DNA of 32,971 nucleotides from an uncultured Lachnospiraceae bacterium (lineage in GTDB: Bacteria; Bacillota; Clostridia; Lachnospirales; Lachnospiraceae). A program made the position numbers and the translations under genes. The stretch lies in NCBI GenBank assembly GCA_946558695.1, contig CAMNTQ010000037.1, positions 1 through 32,971 on the forward strand. Reading direction: 5' to 3'. The notes below the pieces were generated by a model. The model worked only from the letters and a program-made list of their open reading frames with translations. It was not told where the DNA came from and did not search any database. This document shows, one piece after another, positions 13,793-22,410 of this stretch (the stretch's first letter is position 1; every line of letters starts with the position of its first letter).

Positions 13793-16231
13793 TTATTTTG
13801 TAGTCTTTCTCACAAATTTTATTTCTTTTTTAGACAGTCCCGCTGCCACATCACTGTCTTTTTCAATCTCACCCGACAGCACCGCTTCCGCCAGCTTATC
13901 CTCCAGCTGACTCTGCACCGCGCGTCTTAAAGGTCTCGCGCCGTACTTCTGATCTGCGCCCGTCTCCACGATATGTTCTTTTACGGAATCGCGGATTGTC
14001 AGACGAATTCCCATCTGCTCCTTAGCGCGCTTCGCGACGTCCTTGCACATTAGGCTTACAATTTTCTTCATCTCCGGCTTCCCAAGCGGATGAAATACAA
14101 TGATCTCATCAATACGATTCAAGAACTCCGGCCGAAAGATCAGCTTAATCTCATTTAGTACATTGCTCTTCATTCGCTTGTAATCATCCGCCGCATCTTC
14201 CCTTGCATTAAAGCCTAATTTCTTCGGATCAATAATCGCCTGCGCTCCCGCATTGGAAGTCATAATGATCACCGTATTGCGAAAATCTACTTTCCGCCCC
14301 TGAGAATCTGTTATATGCCCATCGTCCAGCACCTGCAGTAAAATATTGAAAACATCCGGGTGCGCTTTTTCTATCTCGTCAAAAAGTATGACAGAATACG
14401 GATGCCGTCTTACCTGTTCGCTTAATTGTCCGCCGTCGTCATGTCCGACATAACCCGGAGGCGAACCTATCATCTTTGCCACGCTGTGCTTTTCCATATA
14501 CTCGGACATATCAACTCGAATCATGGAATCCTCATTTCCGAACAACGCTTCCGAAAGCGTCTTGGAAAGCTCTGTCTTTCCCACGCCTGTAGGTCCAAGG
14601 AACAAGAAAGAGCCGATCGGACGCTTCGGATCTTTCAGCCCCACTCTTCCGCGCCGCACTGCCCTTGCCACCGAGGACACCGCTTCCTCCTGCCCGATCA
14701 CTCTCTTATGAAGCGTCTGCTCCAACTTCTGAAGTCTGACACTCTCAGATTCTTTCAGGCGCTGTACCGGTATCTTTGTCCACTGGGACACCACATCCGC
14801 AATATCTTCTTCCTCAACCGTCACTTTTCTTCCCCGGTTCTTCTTCTCCAGACGTTTCCTTGTCTGTTCGAGCTTTTTAACAGTCTCTTCCTTATCTTTC
14901 TTTAATATGGACGCCTCTTCCATATGACCGCTGCGTAGGGCGTTCTCAAATTCTGCGCCCAGCTCTTGTATTGCCGCCTCTAACTCGCCAATAGAGGCGG
15001 GGGCCTTAAATCCCCTGAGGCTTACCTTCGAACAGGCTTCATCCAGCACGTCCAGTGCCTTGTCCGGAAGGAAACGATCATTGATGTAGCGCCCGGACAA
15101 CTGGACGGCCGCCGTTATCGCTTCTTCCTTTATCTCCACATGGTGATGCTCCTCATATCTTTTCTTTAAGCCGCGCAAGATAGAAAGACATTCCTCCTGC
15201 GTCGGTTCCTCCACCGCAACCGGCTGAAACCGGCGTTCGAGAGCGGCATCTTTCTCAATATATTTGCGGTATTCTGTAATCGTGGTTGCTCCGATAAGCT
15301 GTAACTCCCCCCGCGCAAGGGAAGGCTTTAAGATATTAGACGCATCAATCGCACCCTCCGCACCGCCTGCACCGATGATCGTGTGCACTTCATCCAGGAA
15401 AAGAATCACATTGCCCGCCGCCTTTACCTCTCTGATCAGACCCTTCATCCGTTCCTCGAACTCTCCGCGGTATTTGGAGCCGGCAACCATGCCGGCAAGA
15501 TCCATCGTAAACACCCTGCGCTCTTTCATATTATCAGGCACGATACCCGCCGCTATCTGCTGCGCCAGTCCCTCTATCACCGCCGTCTTTCCCACGCCGG
15601 GTTCTCCTACCAAGCAGGGGTTATTCTTCGTTCTGCGGCTTAATATCTGCATCAGCCTGTTAATCTCAGCTTCTCTTCCAATCACCGGGTCAAGCTTCCC
15701 TTCTTCCGCCTGTTCCGTCAGATCTGTCCCATACTGTTCTAAGATACCGCCCTTTCTTCCATGGGCCGCCTGCTGCATCTCCTCCTGATATTCCTTCGGA
15801 TTGATCCCGATTACTGTCAGAACCTCTTGGAGCATCTTTTGAACATTAAGATTCAGAGTGATCAGCATCCTTGTGGCCACGCATTCCACATCTTTAAGGA
15901 GCGCTAACAGCATATGTTCGGTCCCGATCCGCTCCGCGCGCTCTTTCGCTGCTTCCTCCCCGCTTTCCTCGAGGATACACTCTAATCTCGGGCTAAACTT
16001 CGGATGATGTACTATCGGCACTTCCTCCGCCGGTGATACAAGTTCGTCAACTATCTTCAAGATATGATTTTCGTCCACACCGTTACCCGCCAGAACCTGC
16101 CCGGCAACTCCAGTGTATACTTTTCTGAGTCCGATCAACAGATGTTCGGTCCCTACATATGGATGGTTTAACTCTTTCGCCGTCGCCTGCGCAATCTTAA
16201 GCACATCCTTCGCCTGTTGTGTATATTCCAT
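13793..16231 (-). CDS. clpC: ClpC-type AAA+ chaperone of the Clp protease
   Basis: ClpC unfolds proteins for ClpP in stress and quality control. The 812 residues hold two Clp_N repeats (1-145), AAA domain 1 with Walker A GEPGVGKT (209-216) and Walker B LFLDE (277-281), a middle domain (about 410-470), and AAA domain 2 with Walker A GPTGVGKT (546-553). The middle region HMEEASILKKDKEE recalls the UvrB/UvrC-like motif of ClpC rather than the long coiled coil of ClpB. The gene follows a GntR-type regulator by 8 bases and has AAAGGA overlapping that gene's stop, so both are one operon. The usual ctsR-mcsA-mcsB genes are not next to it. Confidence 0.95.
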   Translation of the reverse strand: MEYTQQAKDVLKIAQATAKELNHPYVGTEHLLIGLRKVYTGVAGQVLAGNGVDENHILKIVDELVSPAEEVPIVHHPKFSPRLECILEESGEEAAKERAERIGTEHMLLALLKDVECVATRMLITLNLNVQKMLQEVLTVIGINPKEYQEEMQQAAHGRKGGILEQYGTDLTEQAEEGKLDPVIGREAEINRLMQILSRRTKNNPCLVGEPGVGKTAVIEGLAQQIAAGIVPDNMKERRVFTMDLAGMVAGSKYRGEFEERMKGLIREVKAAGNVILFLDEVHTIIGAGGAEGAIDASNILKPSLARGELQLIGATTITEYRKYIEKDAALERRFQPVAVEEPTQEECLSILRGLKKRYEEHHHVEIKEEAITAAVQLSGRYINDRFLPDKALDVLDEACSKVSLRGFKAPASIGELEAAIQELGAEFENALRSGHMEEASILKKDKEETVKKLEQTRKRLEKKNRGRKVTVEEEDIADVVSQWTKIPVQRLKESESVRLQKLEQTLHKRVIGQEEAVSSVARAVRRGRVGLKDPKRPIGSFLFLGPTGVGKTELSKTLSEALFGNEDSMIRVDMSEYMEKHSVAKMIGSPPGYVGHDDGGQLSEQVRRHPYSVILFDEIEKAHPDVFNILLQVLDDGHITDSQGRKVDFRNTVIIMTSNAGAQAIIDPKKLGFNAREDAADDYKRMKSNVLNEIKLIFRPEFLNRIDEIIVFHPLGKPEMKKIVSLMCKDVAKRAKEQMGIRLTIRDSVKEHIVETGADQKYGARPLRRAVQSQLEDKLAEAVLSGEIEKDSDVAAGLSKKEIKFVRKTTK

Positions 16232-16239
16232 AAATCTTT

Positions 16240-16614
16240 TTATTCCTTTCTATATTCATCAAATATCTCATCCACCATTGCATGTACATCCTGTCTGGAT
16301 ATGCTCTTGCAACAGCCTTTGGCAAGCATGACCCGAAGCTGCTCTTTCAGCTTGAGAAGCGCCTGCGCCTTGTCTATATCTAAGGCAATGACCGCGCCTC
16401 TTCTTCTGTCAAGCTGTATAAAACCTTCCTGCTTTAAGATATTATACGCCTTATTCACTGTATGCATATTGATCCCGACCGTATCTGCCAGCTGCCTTAC
16501 GGAAGGCAGAGTATCTCCCTCGCGAATCACATCCATGGCGATTCCCATAATAATCTGGTTCTGAAGCTGAACATATATTGCTTCATCACTGTTAAAATCA
16601 ATTTCTATATACAC
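16240..16614 (-). CDS. GntR-family regulator, YtrA subtype
   Basis: The 124-residue protein has an N-terminal GntR winged helix (about 8-76: AIYVQLQNQIIMGIA, GDTLPSVRQLADTVGINMHTV, then NKAYNILKQEGFI). The C-terminal part is only about 48 residues and mostly helical, as in the short YtrA subfamily that dimerises without a ligand-binding domain. Here it heads the clpC operon, where CtsR sits in bacilli. A dyad over its -10 suggests it represses its own operon. The effector is unknown, though YtrA-type regulators often answer to cell-envelope stress in other Firmicutes. Confidence 0.85.
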   Translation of the reverse strand: MYIEIDFNSDEAIYVQLQNQIIMGIAMDVIREGDTLPSVRQLADTVGINMHTVNKAYNILKQEGFIQLDRRRGAVIALDIDKAQALLKLKEQLRVMLAKGCCKSISRQDVHAMVDEIFDEYRKE

Positions 16615-16632
16615 CCTATCACCTTTTTTCTT

Positions 16633-16674
16633 TTGTGCTAGATATACTATAACACAATCAAAAGGAGCTTACAA
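16633..16674 (-). promoter_or_regulatory. gntR-clpC promoter with operator dyad
   Basis: On the minus strand TTGTAA (16669-16674), a 17-base spacer and TATAGT (16646-16651) make a promoter. The interrupted dyad TTGTG-x-TA ... TA-x-CACAA (16633-16657) is centred on the -10 region, as expected for autorepression by the GntR protein. The -35 lies within the alanine dehydrogenase terminator hairpin. Confidence 0.65.
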
Positions 16675-16694
16675 CCGAAATTGTAAGCTCCTTT
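16661..16694 (-). terminator. Terminator of alanine dehydrogenase
   Basis: AAAGGAGCTTACAA (16661-16674) and TTGTAAGCTCCTTT (16681-16694) form a perfect 14-bp stem with loop CCGAAA. On the minus strand it ends in a short T run. Confidence 0.8.
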
Positions 16695-16728
16695 CGCAAC
16701 TTTGAAGGAATTAAGTTAGGAAAATGTC

Positions 16729-17850
16729 TTAATTAGCGATAGACTTGATATCTATATACTCATAGCAGTCGAAGCTGTCAGCAACGTTCTTGCATGTGAG
16801 TTTTCCGTCATAAGTATTGATTGCGGAATAGATAACGTCATTATCTTTACAAGCCTGCTCCAGACCTTTGTTAGCAATCTGAAGTCCATAGCTGAGTGTA
16901 GCGTTAGTAAGTGCAATCGTAGATGTTCTTGGAACTGCTCCCGGCATATTGCCTACGCAATAATGAACAACTCCGTCAACTACGAAGATTGGATCATCAT
17001 GGTAAGTAACCTTCGTTGTCTCACCGCATCCGCCCTGGTCAACTGCAACGTCAACAAATACAGAACCCGGCTTCATCTCTTTGAGATATTCTTTCTTGAA
17101 AAGCTTCGGAGCTGCTTTTCCTGGAATCAGAACAGAACCGATCACAAGGTCAGCTTCCTTAACAGCTTTCTCTATATTAGCATCTGTAGAAACCAATGTC
17201 TGGATACGTGCGCCGAAAATATCGTCAAGATAAGCCAGTCTCGGAATACTGATATCCATAATTGTAACGTTAGCTCCCATACCAACAGCGATCTTGCAGG
17301 CATTCGTTCCTACGTTACCGCCGCCAAGGATTACGATGTTGGCCTTCGGAGTTCCCGGTACGCCTGCAAGAAGAACGCCCTCTCCTCCAAATGTCTTCTC
17401 AAGGTACTTAGCGCCTTCCTGAATACTGAGACGTCCGGCAATCTGGCTCATCGGAGCAAGAAGCGGCAGCCCGCCATTCCTTGGATCAAACAGCGTCTCA
17501 TATGCAACGCCCTTTACTTTTGCATCAAGAAGTGCATCTGTCTGCGGCTTATCTGCTGCAAGGTGAAGATATGTATAGAGGATAAGTCCTTCGTGGAATA
17601 ATGGATACTCTTCCGGCAAAGGTTCTTTCACCTTGATCATCATATCAACAGTATCCCATACTTCTTTTGCGGTGTCAATCATCTTTGCACCTGCTGCTTC
17701 ATATTCGTCATCCATAAATCCGGAACCTACGCCAGCACTCTTCTCGATATATACTTCATGACCCGCATTCTTATAACTCTTTACATTATCCGGTGTCATA
17801 CCTACACGAAATTCATTGTTCTTAATCTCTTTTACGCATCCTACTTTCAC
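16729..17850 (-). CDS. ald: Alanine dehydrogenase
   Basis: The enzyme interconverts L-alanine and pyruvate plus ammonia with NAD(H). The 373-residue length is normal. Visible signatures are MKVGCVKEIKNNEFRVGMTP at the N-terminus (the substrate-binding RVGLTP-like segment), the conserved YTYLHLAADK, and the nucleotide fold GGGNVGTNACKIAVGMGA. The start is a GTG preceded by AGGAGGT. The gene is monocistronic, divergent from rpiR, with a large dyad upstream. In fermenting Clostridia it balances nitrogen and redox via alanine. Confidence 0.96.
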   Translation of the reverse strand: MKVGCVKEIKNNEFRVGMTPDNVKSYKNAGHEVYIEKSAGVGSGFMDDEYEAAGAKMIDTAKEVWDTVDMMIKVKEPLPEEYPLFHEGLILYTYLHLAADKPQTDALLDAKVKGVAYETLFDPRNGGLPLLAPMSQIAGRLSIQEGAKYLEKTFGGEGVLLAGVPGTPKANIVILGGGNVGTNACKIAVGMGANVTIMDISIPRLAYLDDIFGARIQTLVSTDANIEKAVKEADLVIGSVLIPGKAAPKLFKKEYLKEMKPGSVFVDVAVDQGGCGETTKVTYHDDPIFVVDGVVHYCVGNMPGAVPRTSTIALTNATLSYGLQIANKGLEQACKDNDVIYSAINTYDGKLTCKNVADSFDCYEYIDIKSIAN

Positions 17851-17922
17851 TTGACTTTACCTCCTAAATATTATGTGAAATCGTTTCGCTGACCAGTCCC
17901 ATCCGGTCCTACCTGATATGGT

Positions 17923-17966
17923 GAATAATATTTTTCAACTTCGTTATCTTTTGAACAATATTATTC
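17923..17966. promoter_or_regulatory. 44-base interrupted dyad upstream of ald
   Basis: GAATAATATT-x-TTCAA and TTGAA-x-AATATTATTC are symmetric about 17944-17945 with a single mismatch in each 16-base arm and a 12-base centre. It lies about 75 bases upstream of the ald start, so it could be an operator for ald, or a leader hairpin if transcription begins further right. Confidence 0.6.
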
Positions 17967-18060
17967 ATTTGTTTCTAGAACTTATAATATCACACCTGTC
18001 TATAATATGCAATAAAAGTTATTTTTTTCACAAAACTTTAAATTATTTCATTTTTCCATC

Positions 18061-18076
18061 AATTGTATTTACAATT
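18061..18076. promoter_or_regulatory. 16-bp palindrome before rpiR
   Basis: AATTGTA-TT-TACAATT is a perfect inverted repeat just upstream of a weak candidate promoter (TTGCAT at 18081, TTAAAT at 18104, 17 apart). It is a plausible operator for rpiR. Confidence 0.45.
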
Positions 18077-18134
18077 TAACTTGCATATTTGGATGATTCG
18101 TGGTTAAATTGATATAGAATACGGAGGTGCCTGT

Positions 18135-18992
18135 ATGAAAGAATTGAGAGAAACCATCAACAATGCCAAACTGACCAAAACGCAGCGGATGATCGCCGCA
18201 TATATCCTGGACAATTCCTCAGATGCCTGCTTTATGACATCTACCGAGATTGCCGAGACGCTCGGCGTCAGCGAGTCATCTGTCATCCGCTTCAGCCGTT
18301 CCCTTGGATACAGTGGATTTATGGCATTCCAAAAATCTCTGAGAAAGAATTATCAAGACAAGGTATTAAGTATTTCCAGCGCAATTACGGTTCCTTCTCA
18401 AAGAATCGCACAGCAGACAAAGCTTAGCAACGACACGGATTATATCGACCGGCACTTTAAGATTACAGCAAAAAATCTGGAGTCTGTATTTATCAGCAAT
18501 ACAACGAGCCTGTTCGAAGAAGCAGCGGATATCATCATAACGAGCCGGCGCAAATACATTTCCGCCACACGCGGCAATACATGCTTAAGCAACTATTTTC
18601 TTCTTTATTTAAAGCAGATGGTTCCGCATGTAGTTATGACCAATACCGCTGCCTTAAGCCCCATAGACCATATGTGCAACATCACCAAGGAAGACTGCCT
18701 GATCATATTCAGCTTCCCCCGCTACTCATCCGTAGATGAAGTCACTGCACAGATGGCCAGCGATGCTGAGGCGAAGATCATCGTTGTCACTGATAAGCCA
18801 AGTTCTCTTCTTGCACCCTACGCGACGGTTCTTTTTACAGTTTCCGTTGACAGCAATTCTTTTTTCAATTCACTGGTAGGGGCGCAGTTTATAGCGGAAG
18901 CGCTGCTTGAAACGATCAGCCACAAAGTAAAAGGCGTCGAAAAACGCTTAAGACGAATCGACAAATATCTCGGGAAGCTGGGCAACTACTGA
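18135..18992 (+). CDS. RpiR/MurR-family transcriptional regulator
   Basis: The 285-residue protein has an N-terminal RpiR-type HTH (about 1-77: LTKTQRMIAAYILDNSSDACFMTSTEIAETLG, then SESSVIRFSRSLGYSGFMAFQKSLR). A C-terminal SIS domain (about 125-250) probably binds a phospho-sugar (ISATRGNTCLSNYF, CLIIFSFPRYSSVDE, KIIVVTDKPSS). The start has CGGAGGTG upstream. It is followed by an AraC regulator and an alpha-galactosidase, so it may control sugar use. Divergent alanine dehydrogenase is an alternative target. The natural effector is not visible. Confidence 0.9.
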   Translation: MKELRETINNAKLTKTQRMIAAYILDNSSDACFMTSTEIAETLGVSESSVIRFSRSLGYSGFMAFQKSLRKNYQDKVLSISSAITVPSQRIAQQTKLSNDTDYIDRHFKITAKNLESVFISNTTSLFEEAADIIITSRRKYISATRGNTCLSNYFLLYLKQMVPHVVMTNTAALSPIDHMCNITKEDCLIIFSFPRYSSVDEVTAQMASDAEAKIIVVTDKPSSLLAPYATVLFTVSVDSNSFFNSLVGAQFIAEALLETISHKVKGVEKRLRRIDKYLGKLGNY

Positions 18993-19066
18993 TTTTTCTG
19001 CATCACGGGATACAACGGATATTTGATTTCAACACGAAGACGGTTACGACACAAGGTGGATATTCT

Positions 19067-19942
19067 ATGGAAAATGCTTACGTACTGCAGCTGACAGACA
19101 AAAAATTTACAGACATATACTTATGCTACTGCGGGTACGCCGACTGCGAGGCCGGACATTGCTTCGGCCCCTCCGTCCGGCCCAATTACCTGATCCATTA
19201 TATTCTGAAAGGAAAGGGGATGTACCGGATCGGCAAGAAGGAGTACCTGCTAAAAGAGGGCTGCGGGTTCCTTATCGAACCCCGAATCCAGACCTTTTAT
19301 CGGGCGGATGATAACGATCCCTGGTCTTACGTCTGGATTGGGTTCGACGGGAACAATGCGAACAAATATCTGGATGATATGGGGCTTAACCACCAGCATC
19401 CTATCTTTAAATGTGCTTACGGCGCAGAATTAAAGGGCGTTGTGCTGAATATGCTGAAAAACAACATTTCCACAACCACACACCGCTTTCTCCTTCAAGG
19501 GCTTTTATACGAGTTCTTTTCCATACTTACCAGAGATATCCATGTAAGCCCCCCTGTGTTCCACAACGGAGAGAACCCTTATATCCTGCAGGCAGTGGAG
19601 TTCATTCAGAATAATTATTCCTTCCCCATCCACGTAACTGATGTCGCCAATTACGTCTGCATCAACCGAAGTTATCTCTACACCCTGTTCAAGACGCACC
19701 TTGGCGTGTCTCCTCAGGATTATCTGGCCAATTACCGTATCTCTCAGGCGGCGGAACTGCTTACCATGACGGAGCTGTCCATCGAGAGCATCGCCCTCTC
19801 CTGCGGGTATACGGATCCTTTGATCTTTTCAAAGGTATTTAAGGCAAAAAAAGGGCAGACGCCCTCCCGCTACCGCAAGGAGGTATTAAACCTCCATAAG
19901 TCAAAATTACAGAATAACAGGAACACTCTGGAAAGACTGTAG
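19067..19942 (+). CDS. AraC-family regulator, likely of alpha-galactoside use
   Basis: The 291-residue protein has an N-terminal AraC-type cupin (about 30-110: NYLIHYILKGKGMYRIGKKEYLL, then FYRADDNDPWSYVWIGFDG). A C-terminal pair of helix-turn-helix units (about 180-275) includes INRSYLYTLFKTHLGVSPQDYL and SIALSCGYTDPLIFSKVFKAKKGQTPSRYRK. It lies directly before the alpha-galactosidase, separated by a terminator, so it is most likely the activator of that gene. The cupin would bind melibiose, raffinose or galactose; this is inference from context. Confidence 0.9.
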   Translation: MENAYVLQLTDKKFTDIYLCYCGYADCEAGHCFGPSVRPNYLIHYILKGKGMYRIGKKEYLLKEGCGFLIEPRIQTFYRADDNDPWSYVWIGFDGNNANKYLDDMGLNHQHPIFKCAYGAELKGVVLNMLKNNISTTTHRFLLQGLLYEFFSILTRDIHVSPPVFHNGENPYILQAVEFIQNNYSFPIHVTDVANYVCINRSYLYTLFKTHLGVSPQDYLANYRISQAAELLTMTELSIESIALSCGYTDPLIFSKVFKAKKGQTPSRYRKEVLNLHKSKLQNNRNTLERL

Positions 19943-19964
19943 GAATCTCTTACAGTCTTTTAAC
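19932..19964 (+). terminator. Terminator of the AraC regulator gene
   Basis: AAAGACTGTA (19932-19941) pairs perfectly with TACAGTCTTT (19951-19960), followed by TAACATTTT. The stop codon lies in the stem. Confidence 0.75.
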
Positions 19965-20058
19965 ATTTTGACTGTTTTCTTCAACATATGTTTCTATCAA
20001 TTTTCTGCATTTTTTCCTATACTCTATATCAATAATTTTTAATTCGGAGGGATTGGCT

Positions 20059-22287
20059 ATGAGTATTTTATTTAATGAAAAAACACGTACCTTTCATCTA
20101 TGCAATGATTCCGTCAGCTATATCATGACGGTACTTGAGAGCGGACAGATGGCTCAGCTTTATTTTGGAAAACGGATTCACCATTCAGAGGACTTTTCAC
20201 ATTTCCTTGAGTTTGCTTTCCGCCCGATGACTTCTTATCTCTTTGACGACGACTACAAGTATACATTAGAACACATCAGTCAGGAATACGGCGTGTACGG
20301 CTCTACCGATTTCAGGGATCCGGCAGCGGAGGTTATAGGAAAAGACGGCGGACGCATCTCAGATTTCCAGTATCAGGGGTATGCCATCGAGAAAAGCAAG
20401 CCTTCTCTTCCCGGGCTTCCGGCTACCTACACCGAGGATGACTCTGAGGCAGAGACACTGACTCTTTTCTTAAAGGATCCGGCAAACGGACTTGCCTTGA
20501 AGCTTTTCTACACGATATTCGCTGATGGCGGCATCATCGCAAGAAGCGCCGCCTTTGTAAATGAAGGCGATGATACCCTTCATCTTACGAGGGCCATGAG
20601 CCTTTGTATGGATCTTCCGGACTGCAATTATGAGTTCGTGCATTTCTCCGGTGCATGGGGCAGGGAACGCCACATGAAGATTAGGAAGCTTGAACAGGGC
20701 ATCCAATCGGTGGGAAGCGTCCGCGGACATTCCTCCCACAACCACAATCCTTTCGTGATCCTAAAACGGCCGGATGCTACGGAATTCCAAGGAGAGGCCA
20801 TCGGCTTCAGCCTTGTATACAGCGGCAATTTTCTCGCTCAGGCAGAAGTGAGCACCCACAATGAGACAAGGCTTCTCTTAGGCATCCATCCTCACTGGTT
20901 CGACTGGAAATTAACGCCTGGCGAAACCTTTCAGACGCCGGAGGCTGTCATGGTATACTCCGATAAAGGTCTAAATCACATGAGCCAGACCTTCCACCGG
21001 CTGTACCAGATGCGTCTTGCAAGAGGGTACTGGAAGGATAAGGCGCGTCCGATCTTGATCAATAATTGGGAGGCAACCTATTTCGACTTTACTGAGGAGC
21101 GTCTTGTCAACATTGCTTCCAAGGCCAAGGCCTGCGGCGTAGAACTTTTTGTACTGGACGACGGATGGTTCGGCGGACGCCGCCATGAAAAGGCAGGACT
21201 CGGCGACTGGACCGCCAATCCGAAGCTGCTCCCTGAAGGCATCGCAGGTCTCGCTCAGAAGATTGAAGATATCGGCATGAAGTTCGGTCTCTGGTTCGAG
21301 CCTGAGATGGTGAATAAAGATTCTGATCTTTACCGGAATCACCCGGACTGGATTTTAAAGACGCCAGAACGCGGCACATCCCATGGACGTTTCCAGTATG
21401 TCCTTGATTTCTCCAGAAAGGAAGTTGTAGACTGTATCTACGAGATGATGGCGACGATCTTAGGGGAAGCCAAGGTTTCCTATGTAAAATGGGATATGAA
21501 CCGCAGCATTACCGAGTGTTACAGTGCCGCTCTCCCGGCAGACCGCCAGGGCGAAGTGTTCCACAGGTATATTTTAGGCGTCTATGACCTTTACGAAAGA
21601 CTGACCAGCCGCTTCCCCAAGGTACTCTTTGAATCTTGCGCAAGCGGCGGCGCGCGGTTTGATCCGGGGCTTCTCTACTATGCGCCTCAGGGCTGGACCA
21701 GCGATGACTCCGACGCGGTAGAGCGCTTGAAAATCCAGTATGGCACTTCCTACTGCTATCCGGTAAGCTGCATGGGAAGCCACGTATCTGTGACTCCAAA
21801 CCATCAAGTATACAGGAACACGCCTCTCCATACAAGAGCAAATGTGGCATACTTCGGAACCTTTGGCTATGAGCTGGATCTGAACAAACTGACCGAAGAA
21901 GAGCAGGAAGATGTGAAAGCGCAGATCCGCTTCATGAAGCAGTACCGCAGACTGTTCCAGTTCGGTACATTCTATCGTCTGAGCAGCCCATTTTCCGGAG
22001 ATGGAACTACTTCCTGGATGGTGGTAAGTGAGGATAAGAAGGAAGCCATCGTGGGAGTATACAAGGTGCTCAACGGCGCGAACATGCCATTTACAAGAAT
22101 CTCCCTTAAGGGGCTTGATCCTGACATCTGCTATGAACTCTCCTCAGACGGCAGGGGACACTACGGCGACGAGCTTATGAACGCAGGTCTTATCACCACC
22201 GACGCAAGCGTCGGCGAGATGGCTATGGGAGGTATTCCGACCTGCGACTTTGATTCAAGGTTATTTATCTTAAAAGCAGTAAACTAA
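20059..22287 (+). CDS. GH36 alpha-galactosidase
   Basis: The enzyme releases alpha-1,6-linked galactose from melibiose, raffinose or stachyose. I place the start at ATG 20059, 8 bases after GGAGG; this gives 742 residues, usual for the large GH36 enzymes of Firmicutes (AgaA type). It has an N-terminal beta-supersandwich (about 1-320), a TIM barrel (about 330-640) and a C-terminal beta domain. The nucleophile is D479 in YVKWDMN, and the acid/base is D549 in WTSDDSD. ESCASGG and LDDGWFGGR are also conserved family segments. There is no signal peptide, so it acts in the cytosol on imported sugar. No transporter lies next to it. Confidence 0.95.
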   Translation: MSILFNEKTRTFHLCNDSVSYIMTVLESGQMAQLYFGKRIHHSEDFSHFLEFAFRPMTSYLFDDDYKYTLEHISQEYGVYGSTDFRDPAAEVIGKDGGRISDFQYQGYAIEKSKPSLPGLPATYTEDDSEAETLTLFLKDPANGLALKLFYTIFADGGIIARSAAFVNEGDDTLHLTRAMSLCMDLPDCNYEFVHFSGAWGRERHMKIRKLEQGIQSVGSVRGHSSHNHNPFVILKRPDATEFQGEAIGFSLVYSGNFLAQAEVSTHNETRLLLGIHPHWFDWKLTPGETFQTPEAVMVYSDKGLNHMSQTFHRLYQMRLARGYWKDKARPILINNWEATYFDFTEERLVNIASKAKACGVELFVLDDGWFGGRRHEKAGLGDWTANPKLLPEGIAGLAQKIEDIGMKFGLWFEPEMVNKDSDLYRNHPDWILKTPERGTSHGRFQYVLDFSRKEVVDCIYEMMATILGEAKVSYVKWDMNRSITECYSAALPADRQGEVFHRYILGVYDLYERLTSRFPKVLFESCASGGARFDPGLLYYAPQGWTSDDSDAVERLKIQYGTSYCYPVSCMGSHVSVTPNHQVYRNTPLHTRANVAYFGTFGYELDLNKLTEEEQEDVKAQIRFMKQYRRLFQFGTFYRLSSPFSGDGTTSWMVVSEDKKEAIVGVYKVLNGANMPFTRISLKGLDPDICYELSSDGRGHYGDELMNAGLITTDASVGEMAMGGIPTCDFDSRLFILKAVN

Positions 22288-22336
22288 TATCGATTTCAGA
22301 GCGCTGTAACATACCTTCTATAAAAATACGAAAAAA

Positions 22337-22376
22337 GGGGCAGTAACCCACCATATACCGTATGGGTTACCGCCTC
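22337..22376. terminator. Terminator between alpha-galactosidase and purD
   Basis: GTAACCCA (22343-22350) pairs with TGGGTTAC (22363-22370), extended outward by CGGGG/CCTC pairs after one mismatch. On the minus strand it is followed by TTTTTTCG, so it ends the pur operon; it may also stop the facing transcript. Confidence 0.75.
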
Positions 22377-22410
22377 TTCTCTTTTCAATATTTTTTCACT
22401 AAGTTTCCGG

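Noticed and set aside
11938-16231. Plus-strand open frames opposite radA and clpC
   Set aside because: They mirror codon patterns of the well-supported minus-strand genes and lack starts with ribosome sites.
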